Source: Labia minor
Lineage: Eukaryota > Arthropoda > Insecta > Dermaptera > Spongiphoridae
NCBI GenBank assembly: GCA_963082975.1
Contig: OY720346.1
Span: forward strand, 70,795,267-70,859,266
Direction of reading: 5' to 3'
Length of the DNA stretch: 64,000 nucleotides
Made by a program: the position numbers and the translations under genes. Below the pieces are notes generated by a model, which saw only the letters and a list, made by a program, of their open reading frames with translations, was not told the origin of the DNA and made no database searches. This document shows, piece after piece, positions 21,955 to 33,383 of this stretch. Positions within the stretch are counted from its first letter, which is position 1; every line of letters begins with the position of its first letter.

Positions 21955-22446
21955 AGTTGTTCAATAAATTCGCGGAACGGAAATGAAGAAACCAATTTTT
22001 ATTTGTAAAATCGATTCAAAAGTTTACAATAATAATCTAAATTGATTGTTTTGCCAGTTTAGAGGCCATCTATAAACAAAATTCCCTTTGCATCCCAAAA
22101 ACTGATGCTAACACCTTCTTGGTTGAATTTTACACACGAACTCGCTTCGGCGCCTAAGAGCCGGGTTCACTTCACTCCTTAGCCTCCTGTTTGGATTCAG
22201 GATCATGATCGTAGACCCAAGTCTCATCTATTGTGATAAATCAACGGATAAAATCGCTTTTATTCTTCTTAAAACGCTCCAAATGTTGATGGCAAAGTTG
22301 CATCCGAAAGTGTTTTTGCTCCATCGTTAAAGAATGCGGCACCAAAATATTGCTGAAATTCTTAAAACCTCTGTTAAATCTAATTCAGTCAATCGACGGT
22401 CTTCCAATACCATATCTTATCGCTCCGCGAACTTATTGAACAACCT
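21955..22446 (-). mobile_element. Mariner element with large deletion
   Basis: Inverted ends GTTGTTCAATAAATTCGCGG (left) and the inverse of GTTGTTCAATAAGTTCGCGG (right). Between them, on the minus strand, transposase motifs FITIDETWVYDHDPESKQ and ASVFWDAKGILFIDGL are readable, with frameshifts and stops. The catalytic first Asp block (TIDETW) remains, but the DNA-binding N-terminus and C-terminus are gone, so it is not active. A (TA)n tract follows at 22450-22498. Confidence 0.88.
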
Positions 22447-22447
22447 A

Positions 22448-22504
<57 letters not shown>

Positions 22505-22578
22505 AAGAAAAATATTAAATATTCTTTTTTGAACATTAAATTTCATTAATTATTTATTGTAAAAAGGAGGAGTATATT

Positions 22579-23130
22579 TTAGTAAAATGGAAAAATTACC
22601 CCGACAGCATGGCAGACCCAGGCGAAGAGAGAGAAGCTAAGTACCAAAGGGAGTGTGCTCTTCTTGGATTGTTCGAAGAGGGCATCCGCCCCCGCATGAA
22701 CGACACTTCCCTTGCCAAGTGCAGCGAGCTCGTTCAATCGGTACAATCCCTGTGCAGCACTGCGAAACAACAATCGCAAAAGGAGCAGACATGTTTGCCA
22801 TATGAGTAAATGCGAGAGGTTCATAATGACTACCGATGCAACGGCATAGTAAAGGATCAGGAGCGCAACTGGAGGCCGGGTTAATGTCTCCGGCCAGAGA
22901 CAATGATGGAACAATAAGAGGCTGACCCCAGCGGAAAAGATGAACGCAGGTGTGGAATGTTCGCACATTGCCTGGCCGATCAATGGAAGTCGTATACCGT
23001 ATATATAGGCGAATAATCCAACGAAGCTTGCCGTCCAGTGACTGTAATATTTCAACAGATTCTGTACGGCATTCTTATAATTGCAACAGGCGGCCATTTT
23101 GATGTCCTTTTCGACCTCGGCCACATCCAC
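22579..23130 (-). CDS. Hypothetical multi-pass membrane protein, single exon
   Basis: An open frame of 183 residues with a start MDVAEVEKDIKMAACCNYKN. About four to five hydrophobic segments are visible: roughly 27-52, 59-79, 86-104, 107-122 and 158-183, the last ending at the C-terminus (HAVGVIFPFY). The family was not recognised. Its codons are rich in G and C at third positions, unlike the surrounding very AT-rich DNA and unlike the peptide genes to the right. No intron borders are needed. An alternative start is the internal Met at residue 12. It could be a real intronless gene or a retrocopy. A poly-A tract of retrocopy type is not evident. Confidence 0.65.
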   Translation of the reverse strand: MDVAEVEKDIKMAACCNYKNAVQNLLKYYSHWTASFVGLFAYIYGIRLPLIGQAMCEHSTPAFIFSAGVSLLLFHHCLWPETLTRPPVALLILYYAVASVVIMNLSHLLIWQTCLLLLRLLFRSAAQGLYRLNELAALGKGSVVHAGADALFEQSKKSTLPLVLSFSLFAWVCHAVGVIFPFY

Positions 23131-23929
23131 TTACGGCCCAATTTTGACTTGTTATTCATTGGAAAAATCAAAATAAACACACCGCCTCATGGAAACCAAC
23201 GAATTAATAAAGAAATCTTTCTATGCAAGCTAAATGAGTTTTTACACCTCACAGTAATATTGAACATATCATGTATCTTCTGAAAAATATATTTTACAAT
23301 CCTCAAGGGTCTTTAGAGGTATCGGAAGCAACAATTTGTTTTGGGATACATTGTTTTTTTTCTTCTCACTAAGATAATATAATCTTTTTAGATATTTTAC
23401 ACAAGAAATTATATTTAATTTAACAGAATAAAGAGTATTTTTCTATATTTACTTTAATAATTTAATTGTAATTTTATTTAACTTGAAATAATGGTCACCT
23501 TTTCATCATTCCTGGCCAGAAATTTGACATGAATAGAAATATTTTAGTAGTCTCTTTATATTTTTGAGTTATACTATCAAATATCATTAGTTTATTGCAT
23601 TTGCAGTTCTTTATACTATTAATTATCTTAATTATTAGTGTGAGGAATTAAGGAAATTGGATTTTCAAAGAATTTAAAGTTCAAAAACCCAGAAATATGT
23701 ATATAAATATATTCATATTCAAAGATGTAAATTTATATTTAATAAAATGTAATTGTTTTAGATTTTATCTACTTTAATTTAGTAGTGTACCATTCTTATG
23801 ATCTATGGCATTTGATTTATATAATGTTCGACATTGTGAAATAGTGGCATCTTAGCGTCCAAATGTTTAAGTTTTCTTAGTACAACTTTTTGGTATTTAT
23901 CCAGTGTATACAATTTTAAAACTATTTCC
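23131..23929. other. AT-rich DNA without recognised feature
   Basis: It could hold the promoter of the minus-strand ORF ending at 22579, but no clear TATA or initiator was singled out. Confidence 0.4.
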
Positions 23930-24212
23930 TTCTTCTTCTTCTTAAGGTGCCGTCTCCCTTTCGGAGTTTGGCTATCATCATGACTAGGATAGCCTTAGAA
24001 GGTGCCCAGCCATGATAATTTTCTTACGAATGTTAATGCGGTAGTTCCCCGTTGCCTTCCGCATGTAGAGAACCAGGAACTGACAGTTCCTGGAGCCGGA
24101 GGCAGCTGATGTTAAATTGAATTTCATTAGAAAAATTTGCTCTTAGTTGGAATCGAACGCCGACTTCTTATGTAGAAAATTGCTACGCTACACTCTCGGC
24201 TAGCTGCCTCCT
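23930..24212 (-). repeat. tRNA-derived SINE S1, near full length
   Basis: The best-preserved S1 copy: minus-strand head with TAGCCGAGAGTG and GTTCGATTCC, the body 'gttaatgcggtagttccccg', and (AAG)n at the left end. Confidence 0.88.
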
Positions 24213-25433
24213 TAATTTATCTTAAATTGCACAAATTCTTTATTTTTTTTATTTTTATTTATTATATTTTAATTCAGGACAACTCTCATAAATCATAACT
24301 TCATCTTTCTATTACTAATTCTCTTGATCTTTTAGAAATGTATTTCTTTTGGATATTTTTGCTTTAAATTTTATTTTTATTTAATAATGTTAGATAGCAT
24401 TAACATATTTTCTTATTTATTTCATTAAATTAATGTTATATAATTTTAATAATTTACAAGTTATAAATAGTGTTAATATTGTACGCGCCTTGAAACGTAA
24501 ATAATTAACTAAATAATAAGTAAATAATTCGGTATTTGTTAATTTTGGTATCGTTGCTTTTTTAAATTGGTGTTAAAAGAATACAAATATTGCCATTAAA
24601 TATCAGGTACTTCTTTCCCTAGTATGATTCTCATTCGATGTTTTGTCTTAAATCTTATTCAGATAATTTTAATCTGGCAAATAGTATTCTTGATATATTA
24701 ATTAGGTAATTGTTTACAAAAACAGAAGCTTCGATGATTTGGATAAAACTTTACCAGAGGATTCCTTTTTTAATTCCAATTGACTATTAAATTAGCAAAT
24801 GGTTCGGTCACTTATAGTTTCCGAGATAAACATTATTAAAATTTTCATATAAATCCATTGACATTCAATTTAGCTACCATATTTATAATGTTTTATTCAT
24901 TTGGCCAGTAGAGGACTTCACTAATTTTCTGGGGTTTTTTTTTCAGTTAAGTTTGGATATAGGAAAATTATTTAATTAATTAATTAATTAATCAAAAAAC
25001 CGAAAATTAGTGAATAAGTGAAAAACTAGTGAATTATTCAATAAAACATTTCTAAATGGCTACTCATTTTGACTTTCATAAACTAGTTTTTCTGTCAAAC
25101 TTTAATAATTTTTATCTCAGAAACTAGAAGCGACCGAGAAATATTGCATAAGGAAAGTTTCTTTGGAATTAAAAAAAGAAATCCACTGGTAAAGTTTTAT
25201 CCAAATCCCTGAAGCTTCTGTTTTTGTAAACAATTACCAATAATTATATAGATATTATATATTTATTACATTTTGTTTTTATCTTACTATAATTCAGATC
25301 AATTATTATTAAAAAAAAATACTTAATTCATTTTTATTTTATTTTTTTTTAAAAAGGAAAAAAAAAATTAAGAAACAATATATTTTATTTTTTTCTATTT
25401 GATATGTTTATTCATTTTATTTCATATATGACA
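24213..25433. other. AT-rich DNA with an inverted repeat
   Basis: Segments near 24715-24870 and 25060-25235 are approximate reverse complements (sharing 'ggataaaactttaccagagg' and its inverse), so a roughly 520-bp TIR-type element lies between them. A related pair is at 30825-30970 and 31195-31340. No coding frame is seen. Confidence 0.55.
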
Positions 25434-25981
25434 TTAGGCAATATTGCTTCCTCCTTTTCCACCTCTTCCACCATTACCTTTAATAAGGCCGGAACCTCCA
25501 GCACCACCACTACCAGATCTTTGAGAGGCTGGTGCAGAAATAGAGCCCTAAAAAGTAAAAATAAATTCTCACTATGCAGTATAACAAACAATTAATGTAT
25601 CGTATTTATTTAAATAATAATAAACTAAAAACACAAAATCATAATTAAAATTACCTTGCTAGGACTAGACAATGAAGCACCGTATGTTGTTGCTGAAAAA
25701 AAAAATTAAAATTTTTATTTTGCAATATTTTTGTGTCGATTTTTTGCATGTGGTATTTTTGAATGTTTAGTTTTTTAATTTTGTTTTTTTTTTAAATAAT
25801 TATTATTTTAATCAAAATATTTTAATTTAATTTAATGAATTTTAAACTTCATATTTTTTTTTTGAAATTATTTTTCATTAGTGTCATTCAAAATATTTTT
25901 AGGTAGATTATTTGACATTGACATACCGCATAAAGCAACGATCACCAAAGTCATAATAAAGAAAGCTGAAAAGAATTTCAT
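25434..25981 (-). CDS. Secreted glycine-rich peptide A (68 residues, three exons)
   Basis: Exons on the minus strand are 25927-25981, 25655-25692 and 25434-25547, with GT-AG borders and the same phases (1, 0) as the four plus-strand paralogues. The precursor has a hydrophobic signal peptide (MKFFSAFFIMTLVIVALC), a short Ser-rich spacer (GASLSSPSK), then GSISAPASQR followed by SGSGGAGGSGLIKGNGGRGG and a KGGSNIA end. The mature part is cationic through Lys and Arg. AATAAA lies just downstream on the minus strand (25416-25421). The layout resembles arthropod glycine-rich antimicrobial or gland peptides, but the function is unproven. It is the most divergent member and the only one in inverted orientation. 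Confidence 0.82.
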
Positions 25982-26066
25982 ATTGGATTGATAAGGATAT
26001 TTAGTAATAATAATTCTCTCTAATATAGTAAAAAGTAAAATAAATTAAAAATGACAAAATATATAA

Positions 26067-26076
26067 CTATATATAG
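26067..26076 (-). promoter_or_regulatory. Possible TATA box of peptide gene A
   Basis: CTATATATAG lies about 90 bp before the ATG at 25981. Spacing is longer than in the plus-strand paralogues, so this assignment is weak. Confidence 0.35.
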
Positions 26077-26464
26077 GTTTGAAATTCTTTTTATCGTAAT
26101 AATTTCCTTGGCAATTAATATATTTCAAATAAAGAATAAAATGATTATGATAAATGATTTTTTTTTTTTTATAAAAAATACATTTATATGTTATACATAG
26201 AAATATTTATACTTAATATCATATCATAATTACTTTCTACTATTTATTAAAGAAAAAACTTTTTGTTGCCTATAAAATTCAAATAAAAAAGTAGAGATAA
26301 TGAATATACTTTTTCAAATGTAATAAATAAAAATATTAGATAAGTAATTTCGTTTTTTTTTTTAAAAAATGAAAGATGATTTTCTTATATTAAATTATAT
26401 TTTATTGAATTAAATATTGACGATTTTGAAACAATACACTTGGCAATAATTAAGATTTTATAAT

Positions 26465-27085
26465 CTAATAATAAAATTTTTGTTCTTTACTAAAAAAATT
26501 GATCCAAGTGTTTTTTGACCTCCACATTTGAATTAAACGTTTTTTTCGTCAAAACAATTTATAGAAACAGAAATAGAACAGATTTTTGGAAGGTGATAGG
26601 TCTGGAGAGTATGGTGGGTGTGACAGATATATATCCCATCCAGACTCTTAAAAGCTTTTCCAAGTTGTCAAACTTGTATTCGTATAACTCTTTTACCAAT
26701 CCTACCCTTTTTTCTTCGATCCACCATTCAAACGCCCAGAAAATGATCAATTTTTGAAACGTATGATTATTTGGGACGAGGAATGTGTTGTCTACAACAA
26801 TGTTATAAGCAAAAAGTTCTAGAGTTTAAAAGTTGAACTTCTTCAAAGTACTATTCATCATAAAAAAAGTTATGATGCCTATTTGGTGGGATTTCAAAGG
26901 AATCGTTTAATTCAACACAACGATCAATTCTAAAGTGTACTGTAGTAATCAATTGGACACATTGAATAATAAAAAAGGCCTGAATTGGTCAATAGAAAAG
27001 GTTTCCAGAATAATGCCAAACCACATACAAATTTGACAAGATCATTATAAATATTCTCAGTTTTTTGGGAGTCATGAAAATATTT
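26465..27085. mobile_element. Rearranged mariner remnant
   Basis: The minus strand near 26465-26530 reads TFNSNVEVKKHLDQFF, a mariner transposase C-terminus. The plus strand from about 26765 reads WDEECVVYNNV followed by degenerate frames that include KRPELVNRKGFQNNAKPH, the middle of a mariner transposase. The two pieces are in opposite orientation, so the copy was inverted or two copies were joined. No intact frame remains. Confidence 0.7.
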
Positions 27086-27114
27086 TGTATTTTGATTATA
27101 ATTTGTTATAAAAA

Positions 27115-27367
27115 AAATCCTCTGACTTTGTATGTCCTACGCAAGGGCAACGCCTATCAAGCCGGTTATATCAATGAGGTGTCCTATGATCAGTAGAACG
27201 GGTCCTCTCAACCTTTACCTTGGTTTTCTTGATCGGAGGCGCTATCAAGTAGCTTGACTCCATCCCATAAACCCCAGCTAGGGAAATTCCCTTGCCAGAC
27301 CCGGGACTTAAACCCGGGACCATGTGAATGCGAGGCAGGTTCGCTACCCGCACACCCAAAGGCGCCT
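27115..27367 (-). repeat. tRNA-derived SINE S2
   Basis: A reverse-complement S2 copy with 'cccgggacttaaacccggg' (a B-box variant) near its right end and 'gtcctacgc' near its left end. It is shorter than the copy at 21595-21882. Confidence 0.8.
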
Positions 27368-28974
27368 TATAATTTGTTATATATATATTTATATAGTATA
27401 TTTGTAAATATGTAAGCAAAGTTTAATGATTTAGAGTAAAATAGCACTATTTTTGATTGGTAGTTTAGGAAAATATATTTTTAATTTTTCTTTCAAATCC
27501 TCCCAAATCCCCACAATTTATGAGTTTCATGTTGATATGAATATTCCTTCATTATAATATTTTTCTTGTTATAATTCAGAATCTTTTATCCATAATTTAT
27601 TGATAAAAAATGATATAAACAAACTCCAATAATTTATTAGATTTTATTTCGATAAAATAATTTATTATATCTCGTATTTACGCTATTTTAACGACTTATT
27701 TAATATATATTTATTACATATATCTTTTTCTTCGATAATAATATAGGTTTTATTTTCATTTATCATTTTAATTATGTTTCTTTAAATTTTATTTTAAATC
27801 ATTATTCTTAATCAAAATCAAAACCATAATAATATCAATTAGATCATCATTATAATTAGAATTAATTAATTTATTTTTAATTTTTAGAAGTTTAGTCTGG
27901 GATAATTATTTATATTAAATTATTTATATTACAAAAGAGTACATACATTCATTTTAAACTTAAAATAGAAAAAAAAATCATACAAATAATGGACACAAAT
28001 AGAATAAAATAACAAAAAATGAATTAGACTAAAAAATACTAGAAAAACAAAATTAAAATTTACTTCTGTAGTTTTTACACTTAATATAACTTCAGATTCA
28101 ACTTTCCCTTTCCTTTCTTCTATTCTTTTATCGTTTCACACACTATTATCTATTTTCTTCCTAATCTGATTCATCATCATTTATTCATTATGAATGACGT
28201 TAATCTTAATATACCTATCAGATTAAATATATAAATTTGTATGTTTTTTCAAGATTTCTTACTTTCAAAAGTTCTTTCAATTTATCTCTATCTGAAATAT
28301 CTCTTATCAAATAATTTTCTAAATATCTTTCTCGAATTTCAATTACAAACCTACTTTTATATATTATATATTGTTATTTTATATACATATTCTCATATTT
28401 AATCATTTATGTTTACAGTGTTTTTATATGCTTTTTATTAACTTCACTTTTCTGCCTGTCTGTAATGTTCAAAATTTATAATTGGTTTTTAACCTACTTC
28501 TAGTTGAGCGATTTCGCTCAAATTTGAAACGTAAATTGAAAGTCGATGACACTGCAATAATCAAAAGAAATATTATACGGATTTTTAAAATTTGTGAATT
28601 AAAATAAAAAAATAATAAAAATAAATAATTGATATTAAACAAAATTTGATTAAATTTCAATTATAAATTCATTTTAATAAAATTAAAACTATTTAAATAT
28701 TTCAAATGATTAATAATTAATAATATTATATAATAATTAATTTTTCATAATGATAAATATTTTTATAATACAAATGATGACATGAACATAAGTATGTAAA
28801 GAATTTAATATTAATAGATGCGCCCACGCTTTTTTGTTGGGCATATGATATAATTTTCAAGGTTTAATTAATATTTTATTTTCTATATTTTAGGGCATTA
28901 TTTATTAATTATTATTATTTTTTTTATTAATTTATTTTTTTATAAATATTATAATATTATTGAAATTAAAATTC

Positions 28975-29008
<34 letters not shown>

Positions 29009-29364
29009 CTGCTCGCCTAATCCGGGTAAATAATTAACATTAAGTAACTATTATTATATTATTTTATAAATTTAATATCATTTATATAGAGTAATTATTG
29101 CGCTCTGTCTTTCTGGTCAATAGTAATTTCTTTTCTGTTAATTAAAAATTACTTTCCTACTTTCAAATAAAAGTCCACAAATTACTGAATATTGTTTAAT
29201 GAAAATCTTATCAATTGATTATAATTTAAATTGATGACATATTTTATTATAATTATAAATACAAAAACTAGTGGTTGTTTTCATAATATTACTTAAAAAA
29301 ATTAATTAATCACAATTTTTGAATTGAAAGACAATTTAATTTATTTTTCTTATTATTTGGTGAA
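27368..29364. other. AT-rich DNA without recognised gene
   Basis: Nothing beyond simple AT tracts was seen (a (TA)n run near 28982-29008). Confidence 0.5.
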
Positions 29365-29832
29365 TTGGTGTGTGTATAACCAAGATTACGCAAAAACGGT
29401 TTGAGCTAGAATCATCAAATTTGATACATGAGCATTATTAAAAATTCTTAGTTTTCTATCAACTTTTGAGAAATGTAGCTCAACCGGAAGAGGGTCATTA
29501 CCTACAACGTTTTGATTTTTTTTCGATAAAGTGACCGTAAAAATAAAGATATATGTTTGATAATTTTTCACATGATTAATAATTGTATAAAACTGCTATA
29601 TATAGAATTTCAGCTTGATTGAATCGCTGAAAGTACCAGAATTAATTTTTTAACACTGCAATCTCACGTGACATGTTGCCATCAACAAAGAGCCAAACAT
29701 GCGCTGGTTTAATAAATATTATCTATTAATTTTAATTTATAATTTATAATTAATTAATTTAATTTAAATATAATATATTATGTTATTTAATCCAATTTAA
29801 ATTACGAGATAGTCGAGTGGAGACACTCCAGC
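29365..29832 (-). repeat. R1-family copy
   Basis: The reverse complement of the copy at 60646-61205 as far as 'acgattcaccaa'-type CA/TG-rich sequence. The right end reads ACGAGATAGTCGAGTGGAGA then CACTCCAG. The TATATATAG box is at about 29597-29605. Confidence 0.8.
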
Positions 29833-30416
29833 TAATTTATCAATTGTGGTTATTTTATGTTAAATTTTCTTCACCGTTTTCTGAAAACATAATTTTCATT
29901 TACCTACAAAGCCAATAATAATGGCCCGTTTAAGTTTCGTTGTTTTCAATTTTGGCCCGCATTACAAAAAGGTTGCCCATACCTTCTCTAAAGCATCACC
30001 TTTTCTTTTCTTAACTAATTTGGAAAGGATTTTTATTTATGTAAAAAGAGGAAAAATTACCCCGATGGCAAACATTTTAATATACTTAATTCTAAATATT
30101 TCATTGAGACTTAAAATTGGAAACTTAAATTAATGTAAGTTATCTTAATATTCCTCCCAAAATAAAATAAATAAATATTTAACAGACCAAAATTTTCACA
30201 TAAAACTCTCAATAGATGTGAAATTGATTTATATGATATACTTATTTATTTATTTTAAAGGAAAAAAATCAATAAATTAAGTTGATAATGAATGACGTTT
30301 ATTTTTTTTTTGAAAAAAGGGAATATTATTTTAATATGTTTATTTGCAATTTTTCATCGAATTTTAATTATTCTTCTTGAAAGATATTAATTACTAAATA
30401 GTATGCAAGAAGTATA

Positions 30417-30424
30417 TATATAAG
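30417..30424 (+). promoter_or_regulatory. TATA box of peptide gene B
   Basis: TATATAAG lies 68 bp before the ATG at 30485, within 2 bp of the spacing in genes C, D and E. The probable initiator 'tctcattcag' is at about 30450-30459. Confidence 0.65.
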
Positions 30425-30484
30425 CTTGGGAATTTATATTTATTAATTATTCTCATTCAGAAATAATAACAACAAACAAGCAAA

Positions 30485-31810
30485 ATGAAATTACTTTCAG
30501 CTATTTTTCTTTTTACTTTGTTGGTTGCTCTTGGTAAGTTCTGAATTTTTTATTTATTCTAAAAGTACAAAATTTTGGATAACTTAATACTAACTGATTA
30601 CTTCCTTTAAAATTCATTGTTCTAAGTGTCATTTTATATAAATACAACAATTCTTTTATTAAAAATATAATATATTAAATATTAAAAGGCAAAATTCTTT
30701 TCTTCATTATTTTTTTTTTTTATTTATTTTTATTCTTTCATTTTATAAAATAATTGCATCTAAAAATGGCAAAATTCAAATTTCTCAAAAAATAATTGGT
30801 TACTTTAAAATCTCAGGTAATTGTTTAGTCTATCCATTGTATGATGGATTTTGATAAAACTCTACCAGTAGATTCGTTTTTTGATTCCAAACAAACTTTC
30901 CTTATGCAATATTTCTCGGTCGCTTCTAGTTTACGAGATAAAAATTATTAAAGTTTGCATATAAATTAGTTATGAATGAGCAGCCATTTAATGTTTTATT
31001 GACTAATCCACTAACTATTAACTTATTCACTAATTTTCCATATTAACAAGTTTCGTTTGGATATAGGAAAATTATTTAATTAATTCATTTTTTAATTTTC
31101 TTATATCCAAACCGAACTTATAAAAAAAACATGAAAAATAGTGGAGCCCTCTGGTGGTCAAATAATAAAACATGCCAGCTAAACAATATCAGTGGATTTA
31201 TATGCAAATTTTAATAATTTTTATCTCGTAAACTAGAATCGATCGCTACATACTTCGTAAGAAAAGTTTGTTTTTAATCAAAAAAGGAATCCACTGGTAA
31301 AGTTTTATCCAAATCCATCATACATCGGTTAGACTAAATAATTACCAAATTTCATTTTCAAAAATAATTTTGATTTCACTACTAACTTCCCCACCTCCTC
31401 CGTATTTGCAAACAAATATTTTGAATATTTTCTAAGAATCAACTAAAAAATGTGAGGGAACAATATTATTATTATTATTATATTATTTTCTAATAATTTA
31501 TAATTATTTTAATTGTTTTCTATTTCAGTGTCATCTCAAAGTCTTTTAAGCTCTCCAAAATGGGTATGTATTAAATTATTTATTTTTTAGATTAGATTTA
31601 GATTTTTTAGATTATTTAGAAAATTATGATAAGATTATTATCATGAAGTTATACAAGAATCTGATTTATTTCAAATTTTTATCTTTTTTTCAGGGTTCGG
31701 TTCTTAAGCCTGTGAGACAAAGAGCAGGTAGTGGAGGCCGTGGAGGTGTTGGCCTTGCCGGTACCGGTGGTAATGGAGGGTCTGGCGGTAGCAACAGCCT
31801 ATCAGATTAA
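30485..31810 (+). CDS. Secreted glycine-rich peptide B (66 residues, three exons)
   Basis: Exons 30485-30533, 31529-31563 and 31694-31810, GT-AG borders, phases 1 and 0. The precursor has signal peptide MKLLSAIFLFTLLVALVSSQ, a spacer SLLSSPKW, then GSVLKPVRQR and the Gly-rich tail starting AGSGGRGGVGLAGTGGNGG and ending SNSLSD. KPVRQR is a good basic processing site, so the released peptide would be about 28 residues starting AGSGG. AATAAA is at 31839-31844. It is a diverged sister of genes C-E and stands outside their duplicated blocks. An inverted-repeat pair (30825-30970 and 31195-31340) occupies intron 1. Role unproven. Confidence 0.88.
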
Positions 31811-31845
31811 ATCTCGCCATTATGAAATCAATATATGAAATAAAT

Positions 31846-32408
31846 TAATAATTTAACAAATTGTCTTCTTTTACTTCTCCTTCTATTTCTTAAGCAAACA
31901 AAAGAAAATGAAATATAAATAATTATATTGTTTTTGTTTTATTTTCTAATCAATTAGAAAAAATTATAATAAATTTAACGTTCTCTTTAAATTAAAAAAT
32001 TGAGTCATCAACTTTTTTTTTTATTGAATATTTATTTTGTTTGATAATGCATATATAATTAAAACTTAATTAGCAAAATTAACCTTAAAATGTATTATTT
32101 AGTAAAAAAACAATTTTCATCCAATTTGATGAACCTTATAACACTTTTCCTTTGAGTCCAATCTAATCTTCCTTCACATTTAATATAACATTATTTAAGT
32201 GGATCATGAGAATCTCTTCTAACTTTAAAATTCTTTATTTAAACTTAAAGATACAGCAAAAGAATATTCAATATTCTATAAGTCTATTTTGATCATAAAT
32301 TATTTATTTCAGGTCATATTAAATAGAAAGATAATTAGAACAACTTAGAATAATCAGAAAGTTAAAATTTGAATCATAGTTTTTAAATAGTAATTTACAA
32401 TAAATAGG
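31846..32408. other. AT-rich spacer between peptide genes B and C
   Basis: No frame, RNA or repeat was recognised. Confidence 0.5.
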
Positions 32409-32660
32409 GCACCACAGGGTGAGAGGTTGGTGTAGCTGGCTCGCATTCTCGTGGTACCGGGTTCAAGTCCCGGGCCTGGCAAGGAGATTTCTCTTGCTCG
32501 GGTCTATGGGACGGAGTCAACCCCTAGCATCCGGGATCAAAATTAGGAAAGCTACTTGATAGCGCTTCCGATCAAGAAAATGAAAGGTTGATAGGACCTG
32601 TAATACTGATCATAAGATACCTCATTGATATTACCGACTTATTAGCGTTTTCCTTTTTTT
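32409..32660 (+). repeat. tRNA-derived SINE S2, plus orientation
   Basis: The tRNA-like head: GTGAGAGGTTGGTGTAGCTG (A-box region) and GGTTCAAGTCC at 32460-32470 (B box). It ends in a T-rich stretch. It is the only S2 copy in plus orientation. Confidence 0.85.
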
Positions 32661-33317
32661 AATTAATAAGAAACTATATTATTGAAAAACACCATAAATG
32701 GGTTTTATTCTAGAAAAGCATTAAAATTTGAAAAACTTAAATTGGGAATTTAAATAATTATATATTAATATTAAACAAGATTCTTGGTATTTCGGTTTAT
32801 TTAAAGATCCAGATCTTAGATCTTAGGAGTTTACATGTTAACAAACATTCCTTGTATCAGCCGTAATGCATATTTCTATTTATAATTGTGCTTATTACTT
32901 TCTCTTGAGCATTTCAATCATTTTTCTCAACTTGGATATAAATGCTTATGAATCAGAGGATATAATTGTTTTTAAAATTTGAATCTCAATTAAACTATTA
33001 AGGATAAATAATTTTTCTAATATTGAAGAAATATTAGAAAACCCTAAAAGTTATTCTTCAAATTCGCATTTAAATTCTAAAACATTTTGTTTATCATGTT
33101 AATTTGCATTAACTAACATAGTTTTTGACAACCTACAGTTTTTTATTAAACATAAATAAATAAATGACATAATAAATAACAATTAAAGACACACTATTTT
33201 ACTTTTGTCTTGTTTTTTTCATTTTTTTACTATATATATATATATTATGTAATTTGTCATTCATGCTCTTTATTCTTCTTGAATTATATTAATTGCTATA
33301 TCTGATAATTATATTAG

Positions 33318-33326
33318 TATATAAGG
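33318..33326 (+). promoter_or_regulatory. TATA box of peptide gene C
   Basis: TATATAAGG, 66 bp before the ATG, inside a stretch conserved in genes C, D and E ('aattatattagtatataagg'). Confidence 0.75.
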
Positions 33327-33383
33327 TGGACAAATTGGTAATGCATTTATTCTAGTAATACAATTACTGAAACAGCAAGCAAA

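Noticed and set aside
29921-30133. 70-codon plus-strand frame
   Set aside because: Its first part is antisense to a hAT-type 'gggcaacctttttgt' repeat segment; no conservation signal.
32409-32480. Possible tRNA gene with GGTTCAAGTCC
   Set aside because: The head lacks a full cloverleaf and continues into a repeated 250-bp body shared with three other loci, so it is a SINE.
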